NCBI RefSeq assembly: GCF_014268785.2
Contig: NZ_JABWRD020000001.1
Location: 447,001 to 511,000 of the forward strand
Direction of reading: 5' to 3'
Source: Pseudomonas shirazensis
Lineage (GTDB): Bacteria > Pseudomonadota > Gammaproteobacteria > Pseudomonadales > Pseudomonadaceae
Length of the DNA: 64,000 nucleotides
In this document: one piece after another, positions 33,011 to 42,496 of the stretch
How the letters are laid out: every line of letters starts with the position of its first letter
Numbering within the stretch: the first letter of the stretch is position 1
The notes under the pieces: generated by a model
Told to the model about the DNA's origin: nothing
What the model saw: the letters and a program-made list of their open reading frames with translations, nothing else
Database searches by the model: none
Program-made: the position numbers and the translations under genes

Positions 33011-33421
33011 TCACTTCACTCGGGTGTAACGGCTGTGCCCGCTCACCAGCAACTCGATCTGCAGTTGTTCCGCGTGGTTGTTGACCTGCACCTGGCAATC
33101 CAGATGAAAGTGCAGCTCCAGCGGGGCATGTGCATCGGGCACGGCCTGCAGCACATGCACTGCGATCCGTGGTTCGAAACGGTCAATGGTGTGGCGGATG
33201 TCGGCGCTGACCTGCTGCAGCAAGTCACCGCGGCTCAAGTCGTGGCCGTTGAAGTCGCGCAGGCCGAGTTCAGGGCTGCTTTGCGAGCAGCCCTCACGGC
33301 AATTGAGCAGGGTTTCGAGGTGTTGCTTGATCACCTCGAACTTGCGCCCACGCGCTTCACGCCGAGACGACTGGACGTTGGCTGTGGCCTTCACTCCCAG
33401 CCTGTCAAACAACCCGGTCAC
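33011..33421 (-). CDS. tssE: T6SS baseplate protein TssE (gp25-like)
   Basis: TssE starts sheath assembly on the baseplate. The 136-residue protein has the gp25 pattern: HLETLLNCREGCSQSSPELG, IRHTIDRFEPRI with the conserved E-P-R, and a closing beta hairpin (IELLVSGHSRY). The start overlaps the tssC stop by 4 bp. Confidence 0.94.
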   Translation of the reverse strand: MTGLFDRLGVKATANVQSSRREARGRKFEVIKQHLETLLNCREGCSQSSPELGLRDFNGHDLSRGDLLQQVSADIRHTIDRFEPRIAVHVLQAVPDAHAPLELHFHLDCQVQVNNHAEQLQIELLVSGHSRYTRVK

Positions 33422-34908
33422 TGCGTGTCGAGCCGGCCAACCAGCGAGATCTCGAAGTTCGCGCCCATGTATTTGAAGTGCGGGCGCACGGCCACCGAGA
33501 CCTGGTACCAGCCCGGATCACCGGCGACGTCGGAGACTACAATCGCTGCGGCGCGCAGTGGCCGGCGACTGCGAACATCAGCCGAGGGGTTTTCCTGATC
33601 GGCAACGTACTGCTTGATCCACTTGTTGAGTTGGTTCTCGAGGTCGCTGCGCTCCTTCCAGCTGCCAATCTGCTCGCGCTGCAGGACCTTGATGTAGTGC
33701 GCCAGGCGGTTGACGATGAACAGGTACGGCAGTTGCGTGCCGAGCTTGTAGTTTGTCTGCGCCTGCAGGCCCTCAGGGGTCTTGGCGAAGGTCTTTGGTT
33801 TTTGCACCGAATTAGCTGAGAAGAACGCGGCGTTGTCGCTGTCTTTGCGCATGGTCAGGGCGATGAAGCCTTCTTCCGCCAGCTCGAATTCCTTGCGATC
33901 GGAGATCAGCACTTCGGTAGGAATTTTCGCCTGCAACTGGCCAAGCGACTCATACAGGTGCACCGGCAGGTCCTCGACCGCACCACCCGACTGTGGGCCG
34001 ATGATGTTCGGGCACCAGCGGTAGCGGGCAAAGCTGTCGTTGATGCAGCTGGCCAACAGGAATGCCGAGTTGCCCCACAGGTAGTTGTCGTGGCGGCCGT
34101 CGATGTTCTCGTCATAGTTGAAGCTGTCGGTCGGTTGCTCCAGGTGGTGGTAAGCGGATCTGAGCATGAAGCGCGGCCCAACCAGCGCGGTATGGCGGGA
34201 GTCTTCACTGTCGCGGAAGGCGCGCCACTTGGCATGGCGTGGGCCGGCGAAAATGTCTTTCACCTCTTTCAGATTGGGCAGGTCTTCAAAGCTGCTCAGG
34301 TTGAAAAACTCGGGGGCGGGTGCCGTCAGGAACGGCGCGTGAGACATGGCACCGACCGAGGCCATATAGCTCAGCAGCTTTATGTCCGGTGAGGAGGGGC
34401 CGAAGCTGTAGTTGCCGAGCATGGCGGCAATCGGCTCGCCGCCGAATTGGCCGTAACCGGCGGTGTAAACATGTTTGTAGATACCGCTGCAGGTAATATC
34501 GGCGGCATTCTCGAAGTCATCGAGCAAGTCGTCCTTGCTAACGTGCAGGACTTCAAGCTTGATGTTCTCGCGAAAGTCGGTACGGTCGACCAGAAGCTTC
34601 AGGCCACGCCAGGCGGACTCCAGTTGCTGAAACTCAGGCTGGTGCAGGATCGCATCCATCTGCTTGCTCAGCACTCGGTCAACTTCGGCGATCATTTGAT
34701 CAACCCGGTGCTTGTTGATTAGTTGATCTGGCTCATTGCTTTTGAGGATTTCTGCAATAAAGGCCGCAACCCCCTGTTTGGCGACTTGATAGCCTTCCTG
34801 GGTTGGCGCCAGCATTGTTTCGGCCATGATCTGATCGAGTAATGTGACGGTGCCCAGGGTTTCAGTGGTGAGTTCGGCAGCAATTGCTGTGTCGGTCTTG
34901 CTTGGCAT
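33418..34908 (-). CDS. tssC: T6SS sheath large subunit TssC
   Basis: TssC and TssB form the contractile sheath. The 496 residues are full length and show EFQQLESAWRGLKLLVDRTD, SSPDIKLLSYMASVGAMSHA, PFLTAPAPEFF, LVGPRFMLRSAY and the C-terminal VRPHFKYMGANFEISLVGRL. GGAG precedes the ATG by 8 bp. It lies 14 bp after tssB. Confidence 0.97.
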   Translation of the reverse strand: MPSKTDTAIAAELTTETLGTVTLLDQIMAETMLAPTQEGYQVAKQGVAAFIAEILKSNEPDQLINKHRVDQMIAEVDRVLSKQMDAILHQPEFQQLESAWRGLKLLVDRTDFRENIKLEVLHVSKDDLLDDFENAADITCSGIYKHVYTAGYGQFGGEPIAAMLGNYSFGPSSPDIKLLSYMASVGAMSHAPFLTAPAPEFFNLSSFEDLPNLKEVKDIFAGPRHAKWRAFRDSEDSRHTALVGPRFMLRSAYHHLEQPTDSFNYDENIDGRHDNYLWGNSAFLLASCINDSFARYRWCPNIIGPQSGGAVEDLPVHLYESLGQLQAKIPTEVLISDRKEFELAEEGFIALTMRKDSDNAAFFSANSVQKPKTFAKTPEGLQAQTNYKLGTQLPYLFIVNRLAHYIKVLQREQIGSWKERSDLENQLNKWIKQYVADQENPSADVRSRRPLRAAAIVVSDVAGDPGWYQVSVAVRPHFKYMGANFEISLVGRLDTQ

Positions 34909-34922
34909 CGGCGGGCTCCGTC

Positions 34923-35429
34923 TTATTGGTCTTGTTTGGGCGCGTCGAGCACCAGGTTCAGCTCTTGTGCAAGTTGCTTGCGCGCCTGCTCGTCGGTCAG
35001 CAGTTGCTGCAGTTGTTTGCGGAACGCCGGGACATTGCCCAGTGGGCCTTTAAGTGCAACTAACGCTTCACGTAGTTCCAGCAGCTTGTTCAGCTCCGGC
35101 ACCTGGCGGGCGACCTGGTCAGGTCCGAAGTCGTTGATCGAATTGAACTGCAGGTGCACCGCCAACTCGGTATCGGTGGCGGCGCTGAGCATCGACGGCA
35201 CCGACAGGCACAGGCTGACATCGGCATCTCTTAGCACATGATTGAAGGTGTGCTTGTCGATGCCCATGACCTGGCGGTCTTCGACGGTGCGGTTGTCGTC
35301 CAGACCAAAGTCGCCTAGGACCAGCATTTTATGCGGCAGCTCTATTTCGGCCTGCTCGCCGCCGGTGGCGGGCACATATTTGATGTTGATGCGCTCTTTG
35401 GGAGCGACGGAACCGTTATTTTTCGCCAT
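34923..35429 (-). CDS. tssB: T6SS sheath small subunit TssB
   Basis: Typical 168-residue TssB: KERINIKYVPATGG, LPHKMLVLGDFGL and DFGPDQVARQVPELNKLLEL. It is the first gene of the leftward T6SS operon and faces a 317-bp divergent control region. ClpV recycles contracted TssBC sheath in most systems, but no clpV is present here. Confidence 0.96.
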   Translation of the reverse strand: MAKNNGSVAPKERINIKYVPATGGEQAEIELPHKMLVLGDFGLDDNRTVEDRQVMGIDKHTFNHVLRDADVSLCLSVPSMLSAATDTELAVHLQFNSINDFGPDQVARQVPELNKLLELREALVALKGPLGNVPAFRKQLQQLLTDEQARKQLAQELNLVLDAPKQDQ

Positions 35430-35746
35430 AGAAATGCGTAACTTCCTGTTATGTTTGTAGGAAATCTCTCATTTGGAGAGTTAACTTCTTTTATTTATGT
35501 AGGAAGCATCCTACATAAGTGTAATATTGCTTTTTAGTTGTCCGGTGAGCGACTGCCGGCTTATTAAAACCTTGCGCGCAACATGGCTTTTTGGTCGAGC
35601 TAAAAAGTGTAAGGAAATATTTGCCTGTATGTTTTGCTCTCGCTGGATTAGTGTTCTTTCCCTCAGTGATCCTCACATATAAATTCTGGAGCTAGGCTTG
35701 TTATTTAAGAAAATTCCTACGCTCTATTGGGCGTGCGTCCTATTGA
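35430..35746. other. Divergent control region of the T6SS arms
   Basis: An AT-rich 317-bp gap between tssB and vasI. It holds the palindrome at 35495-35518, further TGTAGGA / TCCTAC half-sites near 35455 and 35715, and a CTCTC/GAGAG hairpin at 35466-35480. No sigma54 -24/-12 pair (GG-N10-GC in good context) was found. No gene was seen. Confidence 0.55.
35495..35518. promoter_or_regulatory. Perfect palindrome, possible operator for tssB
   Basis: TTATGTAGGA, AGCA, TCCTACATAA: ten-base arms about 65 bp upstream of the tssB start. The half-site TGTAGGA recurs at about 35455. It could be a dimeric regulator site; no known regulator was matched. Confidence 0.45.
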
Positions 35747-36412
35747 ATGGAGTTCAATTCGGTGTTAATTCGGAGTGCGTCTGGCATTGTCTTTTCACTG
35801 CTGATAAATGCAGGCAAGGTATTGGCCGATCCTGTGCGTGATTGCCCGAGCATTACGTCCAACCTGGAGCGTCTGGCCTGCTTTGACCAGGCTGCTGGAA
35901 CTCCGGCGCGGGTTGCCAGGCAGAACTGGTCGGTGCCCGAGCAGGACTCCCCCAGCGTGCAGAGCGTCATGACCAACGAGGTCGAGCGGGCGGGTGATGA
36001 CCTGACCTTCCGCCTTCGCGTCCATGATGATGGCGGGGCCGCGCACAAGCGGCTGGTAATCTCGGCTCCGGCAATCGCGGAAGGCGAACCACGGCCCTAC
36101 CTGGCCATCAGCTGCGTGCAGAACATCTCAAGATTGCAGTTGATCAGCTCGCGCCCCATTGACGCTCGATGGGTCAGGGTCCAGCTGCAAGGCGAGCGCG
36201 GATCGACCCTTCCTACACCCTGGCAGGTGATGGAAAACGGCCAGGTGCTGGATGCCGGCCGAGGCTTGCCGGCTATCGAGCAGATCAAGCAGATCATTGG
36301 TGCCGAGCGCATCCATGTTGTCAGCGAACACGCAGACCTCAATGGCCTGAGCTTCGATGCCCAGGGCTTGGATCCATTGATCGAGGAGGCGCGCAGAGCA
36401 TGTCGTTGGTAG
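35747..36412 (+). CDS. vasI: T6SS-associated periplasmic protein VasI/TagO (VCA0118 family)
   Basis: The N terminus is a signal peptide (SGIVFSLLINAGKVLA, cleavage before DPVRDC). The mature part opens with the family signature C-x6-N-LERLACFD (CPSITSNLERLACFD). Beta-rich VCA0118-type sequence follows (RPYLAISCVQNISRLQLIS; VRVQLQGERG; WQVMENGQVLDAGRGLPAIE). Family members are accessory proteins of the secretion apparatus. Start choice: ATG at 35747, or an in-frame GTG at 35762 which has GGAG in better position. The 3' end overlaps tssA by 13 bp. Confidence 0.88.
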   Translation: MEFNSVLIRSASGIVFSLLINAGKVLADPVRDCPSITSNLERLACFDQAAGTPARVARQNWSVPEQDSPSVQSVMTNEVERAGDDLTFRLRVHDDGGAAHKRLVISAPAIAEGEPRPYLAISCVQNISRLQLISSRPIDARWVRVQLQGERGSTLPTPWQVMENGQVLDAGRGLPAIEQIKQIIGAERIHVVSEHADLNGLSFDAQGLDPLIEEARRACRW

Positions 36413-37854
36413 CGCCAGTCTCGGCGGAAGAAATTGCGCGGCTGCTTGCGCCGATCGACCCCGCAGCGCCGGCAGGTCTGTTCGACGTGGAGGACGAGAC
36501 TTATCAGGCGATTGACCAGGAAATGGTCAAACTGGGCGGCATGCAGGAGTCTTCGATCGACTGGTGCTACATCGAGGAAGCGTCGCGCCAGTACTTGAGT
36601 CAACAATGCAAACATTTGCGCATCGTTGGTCATCTGAGCGTCGTTTGGCTACGCAGCGCCTGCTGGGAGCGCTGGGGGTTCACCCTGGAGCTGCTTGCGG
36701 GGATGCTGGAGCGCTACTGGGAAACTGCGCACCCCAAGCCCGGACCCAAGGGCTTCCTGGGTAAACGCAAGTCAGTCGCTTTGATCATCAAACGACTCAC
36801 CGATGCGATTTCGCAGTTGGATCGATTTACCTACACCCCGGCCAATGCAGCGGCTGCGCAACGAGCGCTCACCAGCTTGCAGCAACAGGTCAAGTCAGCG
36901 CAGCTTGACGCGGCTGCGGTCGATGATCTGCAGCGCTTGCTACTCAAGCAGGTGGACTTTGCCAGCGGTACCGGCGAGCCGACGCAGGTCAGCCCAGCGC
37001 CATCACCAAGGGAGGCCGCGCCATTGGCCGAAGCGTTCTTGCCGGCCAAGCTGGGCATCTCTCTTGGCAATGAGCGCGAGACCCGCCGCGCTCTGTTGAG
37101 CATGGCCGAATTCATCAATCAGCAGGATATCTATGACCCTACCGGCTTTCAGCTACGGCGCTTTGGCCTATGGGCTCATATTCAGCTGGCGCCTATTGCA
37201 AGGCAGGACCAGCGCACCGAGCTGATGGTAGTTCCGGCTGACATCGCCATCAGCTACGAAGAAGCGGTCGCCGGAACTGCAATTGACCCCGCGCTGCTAC
37301 TTCGGGTGGAGAAAAGCGTAGCGGCTTCGCCCTACTGGATCCGCGGCAGTTTTCTCGCTGCCAGCATCGCCGGTCGGCTGGCAATGGGTGAGGTTGCAGA
37401 AGCTATTCGCAGCGCCACTGCGCGTTTCGTACTGCGCCTGCCCGCGTTGCAGTCGCTGTGCTTCAGCGACGGCACGGCTTTTATCGATGAGCAGTGCCTG
37501 GCGTGGCTCAAAGGCGGCCATGGCCCGACAGAGCAGACAACGGCTTCGCAAGAATTCAGCAGCCTGCGCGCCGAGCTGGTCAGCCAGCTGGAAGTGGCAG
37601 GGGTGGAGCCGGTGCTGCTGCAGCTGCAAGCGTTGCAAACAGACTATCGCTCGCCGCGTGAGCGTTGCCATACCACCGCTATTGCCGCCGACCTGCTCGC
37701 CACCAAAGGCGTCTCTTGGTTGGCTCAGGACCTGTGCGCAAGCGTGGTGCGAACCATGCAGCAAACCAGCGCCGCTGCCTGGGAACCAGAGGTGTTCAAC
37801 CGGCTGCAGCAGGTAGCGGCAACCTCGGCGTTGCTCAACCAGAACAAGGATTAG
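36400..37854 (+). CDS. tssA: T6SS cap/baseplate protein TssA
   Basis: TssA coordinates sheath and tube polymerisation. The ATG at 36400 lies inside the end of vasI with GAGGAGG about 11 bp upstream; the open frame extends further upstream but only within vasI. The 484-residue protein has the ImpA N-terminal domain (LLAPIDPAAPAGLFDVEDET; HLRIVGHLSVVWLRSACW; LLAGMLERYWETAHPKPG) and a VasJ/VasL-like C-terminal half from about residue 250 (PYWIRGSFLAASIA; FSSLRAELVSQLE). It lies 8 bp before tssM. Confidence 0.92.
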   Translation: MSLVAPVSAEEIARLLAPIDPAAPAGLFDVEDETYQAIDQEMVKLGGMQESSIDWCYIEEASRQYLSQQCKHLRIVGHLSVVWLRSACWERWGFTLELLAGMLERYWETAHPKPGPKGFLGKRKSVALIIKRLTDAISQLDRFTYTPANAAAAQRALTSLQQQVKSAQLDAAAVDDLQRLLLKQVDFASGTGEPTQVSPAPSPREAAPLAEAFLPAKLGISLGNERETRRALLSMAEFINQQDIYDPTGFQLRRFGLWAHIQLAPIARQDQRTELMVVPADIAISYEEAVAGTAIDPALLLRVEKSVAASPYWIRGSFLAASIAGRLAMGEVAEAIRSATARFVLRLPALQSLCFSDGTAFIDEQCLAWLKGGHGPTEQTTASQEFSSLRAELVSQLEVAGVEPVLLQLQALQTDYRSPRERCHTTAIAADLLATKGVSWLAQDLCASVVRTMQQTSAAAWEPEVFNRLQQVAATSALLNQNKD

Positions 37855-37862
37855 GAGCCCTC

Positions 37863-40800
37863 ATGAAACAACTCTGGACTGTATTCAAACGTTGGGGCGT
37901 GCCGTTGGCAAGACGAGTCGGCCTGGCCTTGCCGATCCTGTTGGGGCTTGGCGCCGTACTCGTGCTGATCGCCATCTGGTGGCTCGGCCCGCACTGGAGC
38001 TGGCGTGGCCAGCAACCGCTGGCAAGTGTGACGCAACGCAGCCTGGCCAGCCTGCTACTTGTACTGGTCCCGCTGCTGGCGTGGGCGCTGGTGCTGCGGG
38101 CAGGGTTCGCTCGGCTGCAAGCGCAGCGCACGCATGAACTGGCTGCTGAAGCAGACCCTTGCTTGCCGCTGGTGCAGGCACAGGATCGAGCGTTGCAGCG
38201 CAGCCTTGAACACTACCTCGGCAATGCTGGCGGGCGTCGAGCTTTGTATCGGCTGCCGTGGTACATGGCCGTGGGGGTGGCGGATGCCGGCAAGAGCAGT
38301 TTCATCGAACGTTCCAATCAGCGCTTCGCGCTTACCCGGATCGATCAGGCTCAGACCCGAGGGCATTCGCTGGATACTCTCGCTTATCCAATCGGCTGGT
38401 GGATCAGCGATGACGCCGTGATCATCGATCCGCCCGGGGCTTTGATCACCCAGGCAATGGCGAAGACTGAATCAGGCGATACCTCGTCCGAATCCAATGC
38501 TGCAATACCTGCCGGCAGCCAGGCGAAGCTGTGGAATCATCTGCTCGACTGGCTGGTCCGCAATCGAAGCCGCCGGGCTCTCAATGGCCTTTTACTGGTA
38601 GTGGATCTGCCAGCCCTGCTGCATGCTTCGCCAGAGCAACGCATCGAGCTAGCCAACACCTTGCGCACCCGGCTGTACGACGTTAGTACTCAGCTAGGTT
38701 CGCGCCTGCCGGTGTATGTGGTGATGAGTAAACTCGACTTGCTCGATGGCTTCGACCAGTTTTTCGCGCGCATGCCTGCAAAGGAGCGCGAGCAAATACT
38801 GGGTTTCACCTTCAGGCTGGACGCCGTCAATGACTTCGACGCCTGGTTGGATGAGTTCGCCAACCACTACGACAAACTGACCGCTCTGCTCTACGAACAA
38901 GTACTCGAGCAGCTGCGGCTATTGGCATGCCCATCCCAGCGGGAGCGCCTCATCTCGCTGCATGCCCAATTCATCGGTCTGCGACCCGTCAGTTTGAATT
39001 TTCTCAATGAAGTCCTGGCGAGTGATCGCTTCACCACCCCGGCCTTGGTGCGCGGTGTGTACTGGTCGTCAGTACTGCAGCAGGGGCAGATCACCAATGC
39101 GTTCGTTCGCGAGGCGGCCCAGCCTTACGTAATCAAACAGGTGCTTCGTGAAAGCAAGCCGCATGGTCAGCCAGTGGTTTACTTCATCCAGCAACTGTTC
39201 GAACGCGTCATCTACAAGGAGGCTGGCCTCGCTGGCGACAATGCCAAGGTAGCCCGCAACAAGCGCCAGTTGCTGTGGCTTGGCTCTGGTGTAGGAATTC
39301 TGGCGCTGGCAGTCGCGACCGCCAGCTGGCAACGCTACTTCGACGTCAACCAGCTGAAAGCCGCTGCTGTACTGGCAAAAAGTCAGGAGTACAGCCTTCA
39401 CGAGGTCGACCAGCATATCGACCCCACCGGGCGTAACCTGCTAGGTCCGTTGGACCAGATCCGCGATGCAGTAGCTGTGTTCGGTGACTATCGCGGAGCA
39501 TGGCCTGGTGTGGCAGATCTGGGCCTTTATCAGGGGCGCGCAATTGGGCCGAGGGTAGACGAAGCGTACCTGAGTCTGCTGTCCAGAGGCTTTCTGCCTT
39601 CGCTGGCGGCTGGTGTCATCAAGGCCATGGACGCTGCGCCTGCCGGCAGCGAGCAGCAGATGGCTGCGCTGCGGGTTTATCGCATGATCGAGGACCGTAG
39701 CAATCGGCGCCCGCAGTGGGTGGAGGAATGGATGGCCCAGCAGTGGCAAGCGGCCTTTCCTGGGCAAGGCCAAGTTCAGCGTAATCTGATGCGCCATCTG
39801 CATTACGCAATGGCATACGCCGATACCGATCTGCCGCAGTATCGTCTGCGGGTCAGCGAGATTCAGCGAACCCTGCGCGAATTGCCGCTCCCGCAACGGG
39901 TGTACAACGCGCTAAAGCAGCAGGCGCAGGAGCAGCTGCACGGCAACCTTGACCTGCGCAATCAGGTCGGGCCTGCGTTCGATGTGGTTTACCAGTCAAG
40001 CACTGCAGGCAAACCTGATCATCAGAGCTTGCTGCTGGCAAAGCTGCTCACGGCTGAAGGCTACAAAAGCTATTTTGAGCCTCACAGCGAGAAGATCACC
40101 GACATAGCCATGATTGACCAGTGGGTACTAGGAGAGCGCGATCAACTCGACTACTCGGACGCCGACCGTAAAGCCTTGACCGAGCGCGTTCGCAGCCTCT
40201 ACAGCGCCGATTACGTCAATAGCTGGCGGCAGGCCCTGAACGCTGTTGCTATCACTGACTTCCAGGACCTGAAGCATGCTGTGACGGTACTGGAGCAACT
40301 GACCGGTCCTGCTGCGCCTATGCAGCGGTTGCTGGAAACGGTGTCGGAAAATACCTCGCTGAGTTCGTTGCCGGTGGTGCGTACCGGGCAGGAGCAGCCC
40401 AATGGTGTCCACCCTGCAGCGAGCATGCCTGAGTCGCCGCAGACCGTGAGCATCCGCCGTGCCTTTGCCGGCCTTAATTCCATGTTGGAAGCCAAAGGCG
40501 AGAAGCCTAGCTACTACGATGAAACCCTGACCGCGATCACTGCCGTGCACGACTACGCCAGACTGGTCCACGACAGTCCCGATCGTGGCCGGGCCGCACT
40601 GAATGCGGTACTCCAGCGCTTCTCGATGACCGGGCACGATCCGATTGGCACGTTGCAACGCGTTGCCAGCGGCTTGCCAGAGCCGTTCAATCAGCAGGTC
40701 AAAAAGGTTGCAGACCAGACCACTCGCGTGCTCAACATCGAAGCGCTGCGTGAACTGGAGCGGCGATGGGATGCCGACGTTTACAGCTTTTTCCAGCAGC

Positions 40801-41501
40801 GGTTGGCCGGTCGCTATCCGTTTGCAGCGGCCGCTGTCGATGCCTCGCTGGATGATTTTGAGGCCTTCTTTGGACCGAAGGGGCGCTTGCAGCAGTTTCA
40901 GGATCAGTACCTGACAGTCTTCCTGAAAGACAACATCGAGGCTTTGCAGGCCGACCAACACGGCAAGTCGCTGATCCGCCCTGATGTGATCGCGCAGTTA
41001 CAAGCGGCAGAGCGCATCCGCGACACCTTCTTTGATCAGCGCGGCAACCTCAGTGTGCAATTCAGCATCGAGCCACTTGGCCTCAGCGCCAACCAACGCA
41101 CCAGCCTGCTGGACCTCGACGGCCAGCTGATTTCCTACACCCATGGCCCGAGCCAGATCACAGGCGTGGTCTGGCCCAACACGCTTGGCCAGCAGGTGCG
41201 CAGCAACCTGACGTTGCTCAGGCTCAATGGCAACAGCAGCCGCCTCGAGTACCGCGGCCCATGGTCGATGTTCCGTCTGCTCAGCCGAGGCGCGCTCAAC
41301 GGTCGCACTGCAACCAGTGTCGACTTGAGCTTCACAACAGGGGAGGGCGTGATGCGCTACCGACTGAATTCCGAGAAGGCCTTCAACCCAATTACCCAGC
41401 AGCCGTTCAAGGGCTTCCAGCTGCCCCGCGGGTTATTACAACAGTCTTCGAATCTACTCCAGGCGAGCGTGTTGGAAAAAGGCAGGCGTAGCGCGTTTTA
41501 G
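37863..41501 (+). CDS. tssM: T6SS membrane complex protein TssM/IcmF
   Basis: TssM spans the inner membrane and periplasm and ties TssL to TssJ. The start at 37863 has TAGGAG 6 bp upstream; the frame extends into tssA but the extension is spurious. It is 1212 residues. Two N-terminal membrane segments (VGLALPILLGLGAVLVLIA; SLLLVLVPLLAWALVL) are followed by a cytoplasmic NTPase-like domain with a Walker A motif GVADAGKSSF at about residue 137, a third segment near residue 475 (LLWLGSGVGILALAVATAS), and the long periplasmic IcmF region ending in GPWSMFRLLSRG and GFQLPRGL. It appears intact. Confidence 0.96.
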   Translation: MKQLWTVFKRWGVPLARRVGLALPILLGLGAVLVLIAIWWLGPHWSWRGQQPLASVTQRSLASLLLVLVPLLAWALVLRAGFARLQAQRTHELAAEADPCLPLVQAQDRALQRSLEHYLGNAGGRRALYRLPWYMAVGVADAGKSSFIERSNQRFALTRIDQAQTRGHSLDTLAYPIGWWISDDAVIIDPPGALITQAMAKTESGDTSSESNAAIPAGSQAKLWNHLLDWLVRNRSRRALNGLLLVVDLPALLHASPEQRIELANTLRTRLYDVSTQLGSRLPVYVVMSKLDLLDGFDQFFARMPAKEREQILGFTFRLDAVNDFDAWLDEFANHYDKLTALLYEQVLEQLRLLACPSQRERLISLHAQFIGLRPVSLNFLNEVLASDRFTTPALVRGVYWSSVLQQGQITNAFVREAAQPYVIKQVLRESKPHGQPVVYFIQQLFERVIYKEAGLAGDNAKVARNKRQLLWLGSGVGILALAVATASWQRYFDVNQLKAAAVLAKSQEYSLHEVDQHIDPTGRNLLGPLDQIRDAVAVFGDYRGAWPGVADLGLYQGRAIGPRVDEAYLSLLSRGFLPSLAAGVIKAMDAAPAGSEQQMAALRVYRMIEDRSNRRPQWVEEWMAQQWQAAFPGQGQVQRNLMRHLHYAMAYADTDLPQYRLRVSEIQRTLRELPLPQRVYNALKQQAQEQLHGNLDLRNQVGPAFDVVYQSSTAGKPDHQSLLLAKLLTAEGYKSYFEPHSEKITDIAMIDQWVLGERDQLDYSDADRKALTERVRSLYSADYVNSWRQALNAVAITDFQDLKHAVTVLEQLTGPAAPMQRLLETVSENTSLSSLPVVRTGQEQPNGVHPAASMPESPQTVSIRRAFAGLNSMLEAKGEKPSYYDETLTAITAVHDYARLVHDSPDRGRAALNAVLQRFSMTGHDPIGTLQRVASGLPEPFNQQVKKVADQTTRVLNIEALRELERRWDADVYSFFQQRLAGRYPFAAAAVDASLDDFEAFFGPKGRLQQFQDQYLTVFLKDNIEALQADQHGKSLIRPDVIAQLQAAERIRDTFFDQRGNLSVQFSIEPLGLSANQRTSLLDLDGQLISYTHGPSQITGVVWPNTLGQQVRSNLTLLRLNGNSSRLEYRGPWSMFRLLSRGALNGRTATSVDLSFTTGEGVMRYRLNSEKAFNPITQQPFKGFQLPRGLLQQSSNLLQASVLEKGRRSAF

Positions 41502-41564
41502 AGCTGGGACAACCCGGCGAGTGATGCAGTCGGGGTCAATAACAATAAGAAAGAGAGAACTGAT

Positions 41565-42434
41565 ATGGATGTATCAATGGGCCTGTTGGCTGCGGTTTTC
41601 TGGGGCGTGACTGATTTTCTGGTGGGTATCAATGCGCGGCTGTTCGGTGTCAGGCGATCTGTTTTTTTCGGGCAGCTCATTGGCTTGATGGTGATGAGCT
41701 TGATATTACTGATGTCGAGTCGACACCTTATCCGTCTGATCGAGGCGCCACTGTTAGCCATCATGCTTGGCCTGCTAGCAGCCGGTTGTGCAGTAACAGG
41801 CGCTCTCGCGTTGGCAAATGCGTTCGCAATAGGCAAAACCGCCCTGGTCGCGCCGCTGGTCACAAGCTATGGAGTTGTCACTACTCTGATCGCATGGGTA
41901 GCGGGTGAGACGTTGACCAACTGGCAATTCACAGGTGTCTTTATTTGTGTCTGCGGGGTGCTGTTGGTAAGCCGCAGGCCATCTGCCCGCAACCACACTC
42001 CAGTGCGACGGGGGAGGGCATCCATCATCTATGCGCTTGCGGCTGCCCTCTGTTACGGCACGAGCTTATGGTTGCAAGGCACCTATGCACTTCCCGCACT
42101 CGGGCCCATAAATATGCTGTGGCTCATCTATATCATTGGCGTGGCCGTGCTGTGGCGAGAACTGATCCCGGTATTGTCAGGGCAGAGCGCTATTCAGCTC
42201 AGGGCCTATGGAACACTCTGCGCCGCGAGCCTGTGCAATTTGAGCGGCTTTGCCGCCTTCTCCTGGGGTGCAATGAGCGGCTCTGTTTCGATCGTTACGG
42301 TAATCAGCACGCTGTCCGGTGGTATTGCGTCAGTGCTCGGTTACATTTTTCACAGCGAGCGCCTCACAGCTTTGCAGGTCTCGGGCATTACCTTTGTGCT
42401 GATCGGCGCTGGCCTCATCCACCTGTATGGCTAA
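41565..42434 (+). CDS. EamA/DMT-superfamily transporter
   Basis: The 289-residue protein has about ten hydrophobic segments in two EamA halves (MGLLAAVFWGVTDFLVGINA opening; SIIYALAAALCYGTSLWLQG opening the second half). AGAGAG precedes the ATG. It lies 63 bp after tssM but has no known link to secretion and converges with nhaA. Substrate is unknown; relatives export amino acids, metabolites or drugs. Confidence 0.85.
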   Translation: MDVSMGLLAAVFWGVTDFLVGINARLFGVRRSVFFGQLIGLMVMSLILLMSSRHLIRLIEAPLLAIMLGLLAAGCAVTGALALANAFAIGKTALVAPLVTSYGVVTTLIAWVAGETLTNWQFTGVFICVCGVLLVSRRPSARNHTPVRRGRASIIYALAAALCYGTSLWLQGTYALPALGPINMLWLIYIIGVAVLWRELIPVLSGQSAIQLRAYGTLCAASLCNLSGFAAFSWGAMSGSVSIVTVISTLSGGIASVLGYIFHSERLTALQVSGITFVLIGAGLIHLYG

Positions 42435-42496
42435 GAGGGTTCCTGGCCATGACAGCCGCGGCTGAACGGCGCTGCTCAACCAGCGCCGTCCCCTTG

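Noticed and set aside
35430..35746. Sigma54 promoter for the T6SS operon
   Set aside because: No convincing GG-N10-GC element in the right context on either strand.
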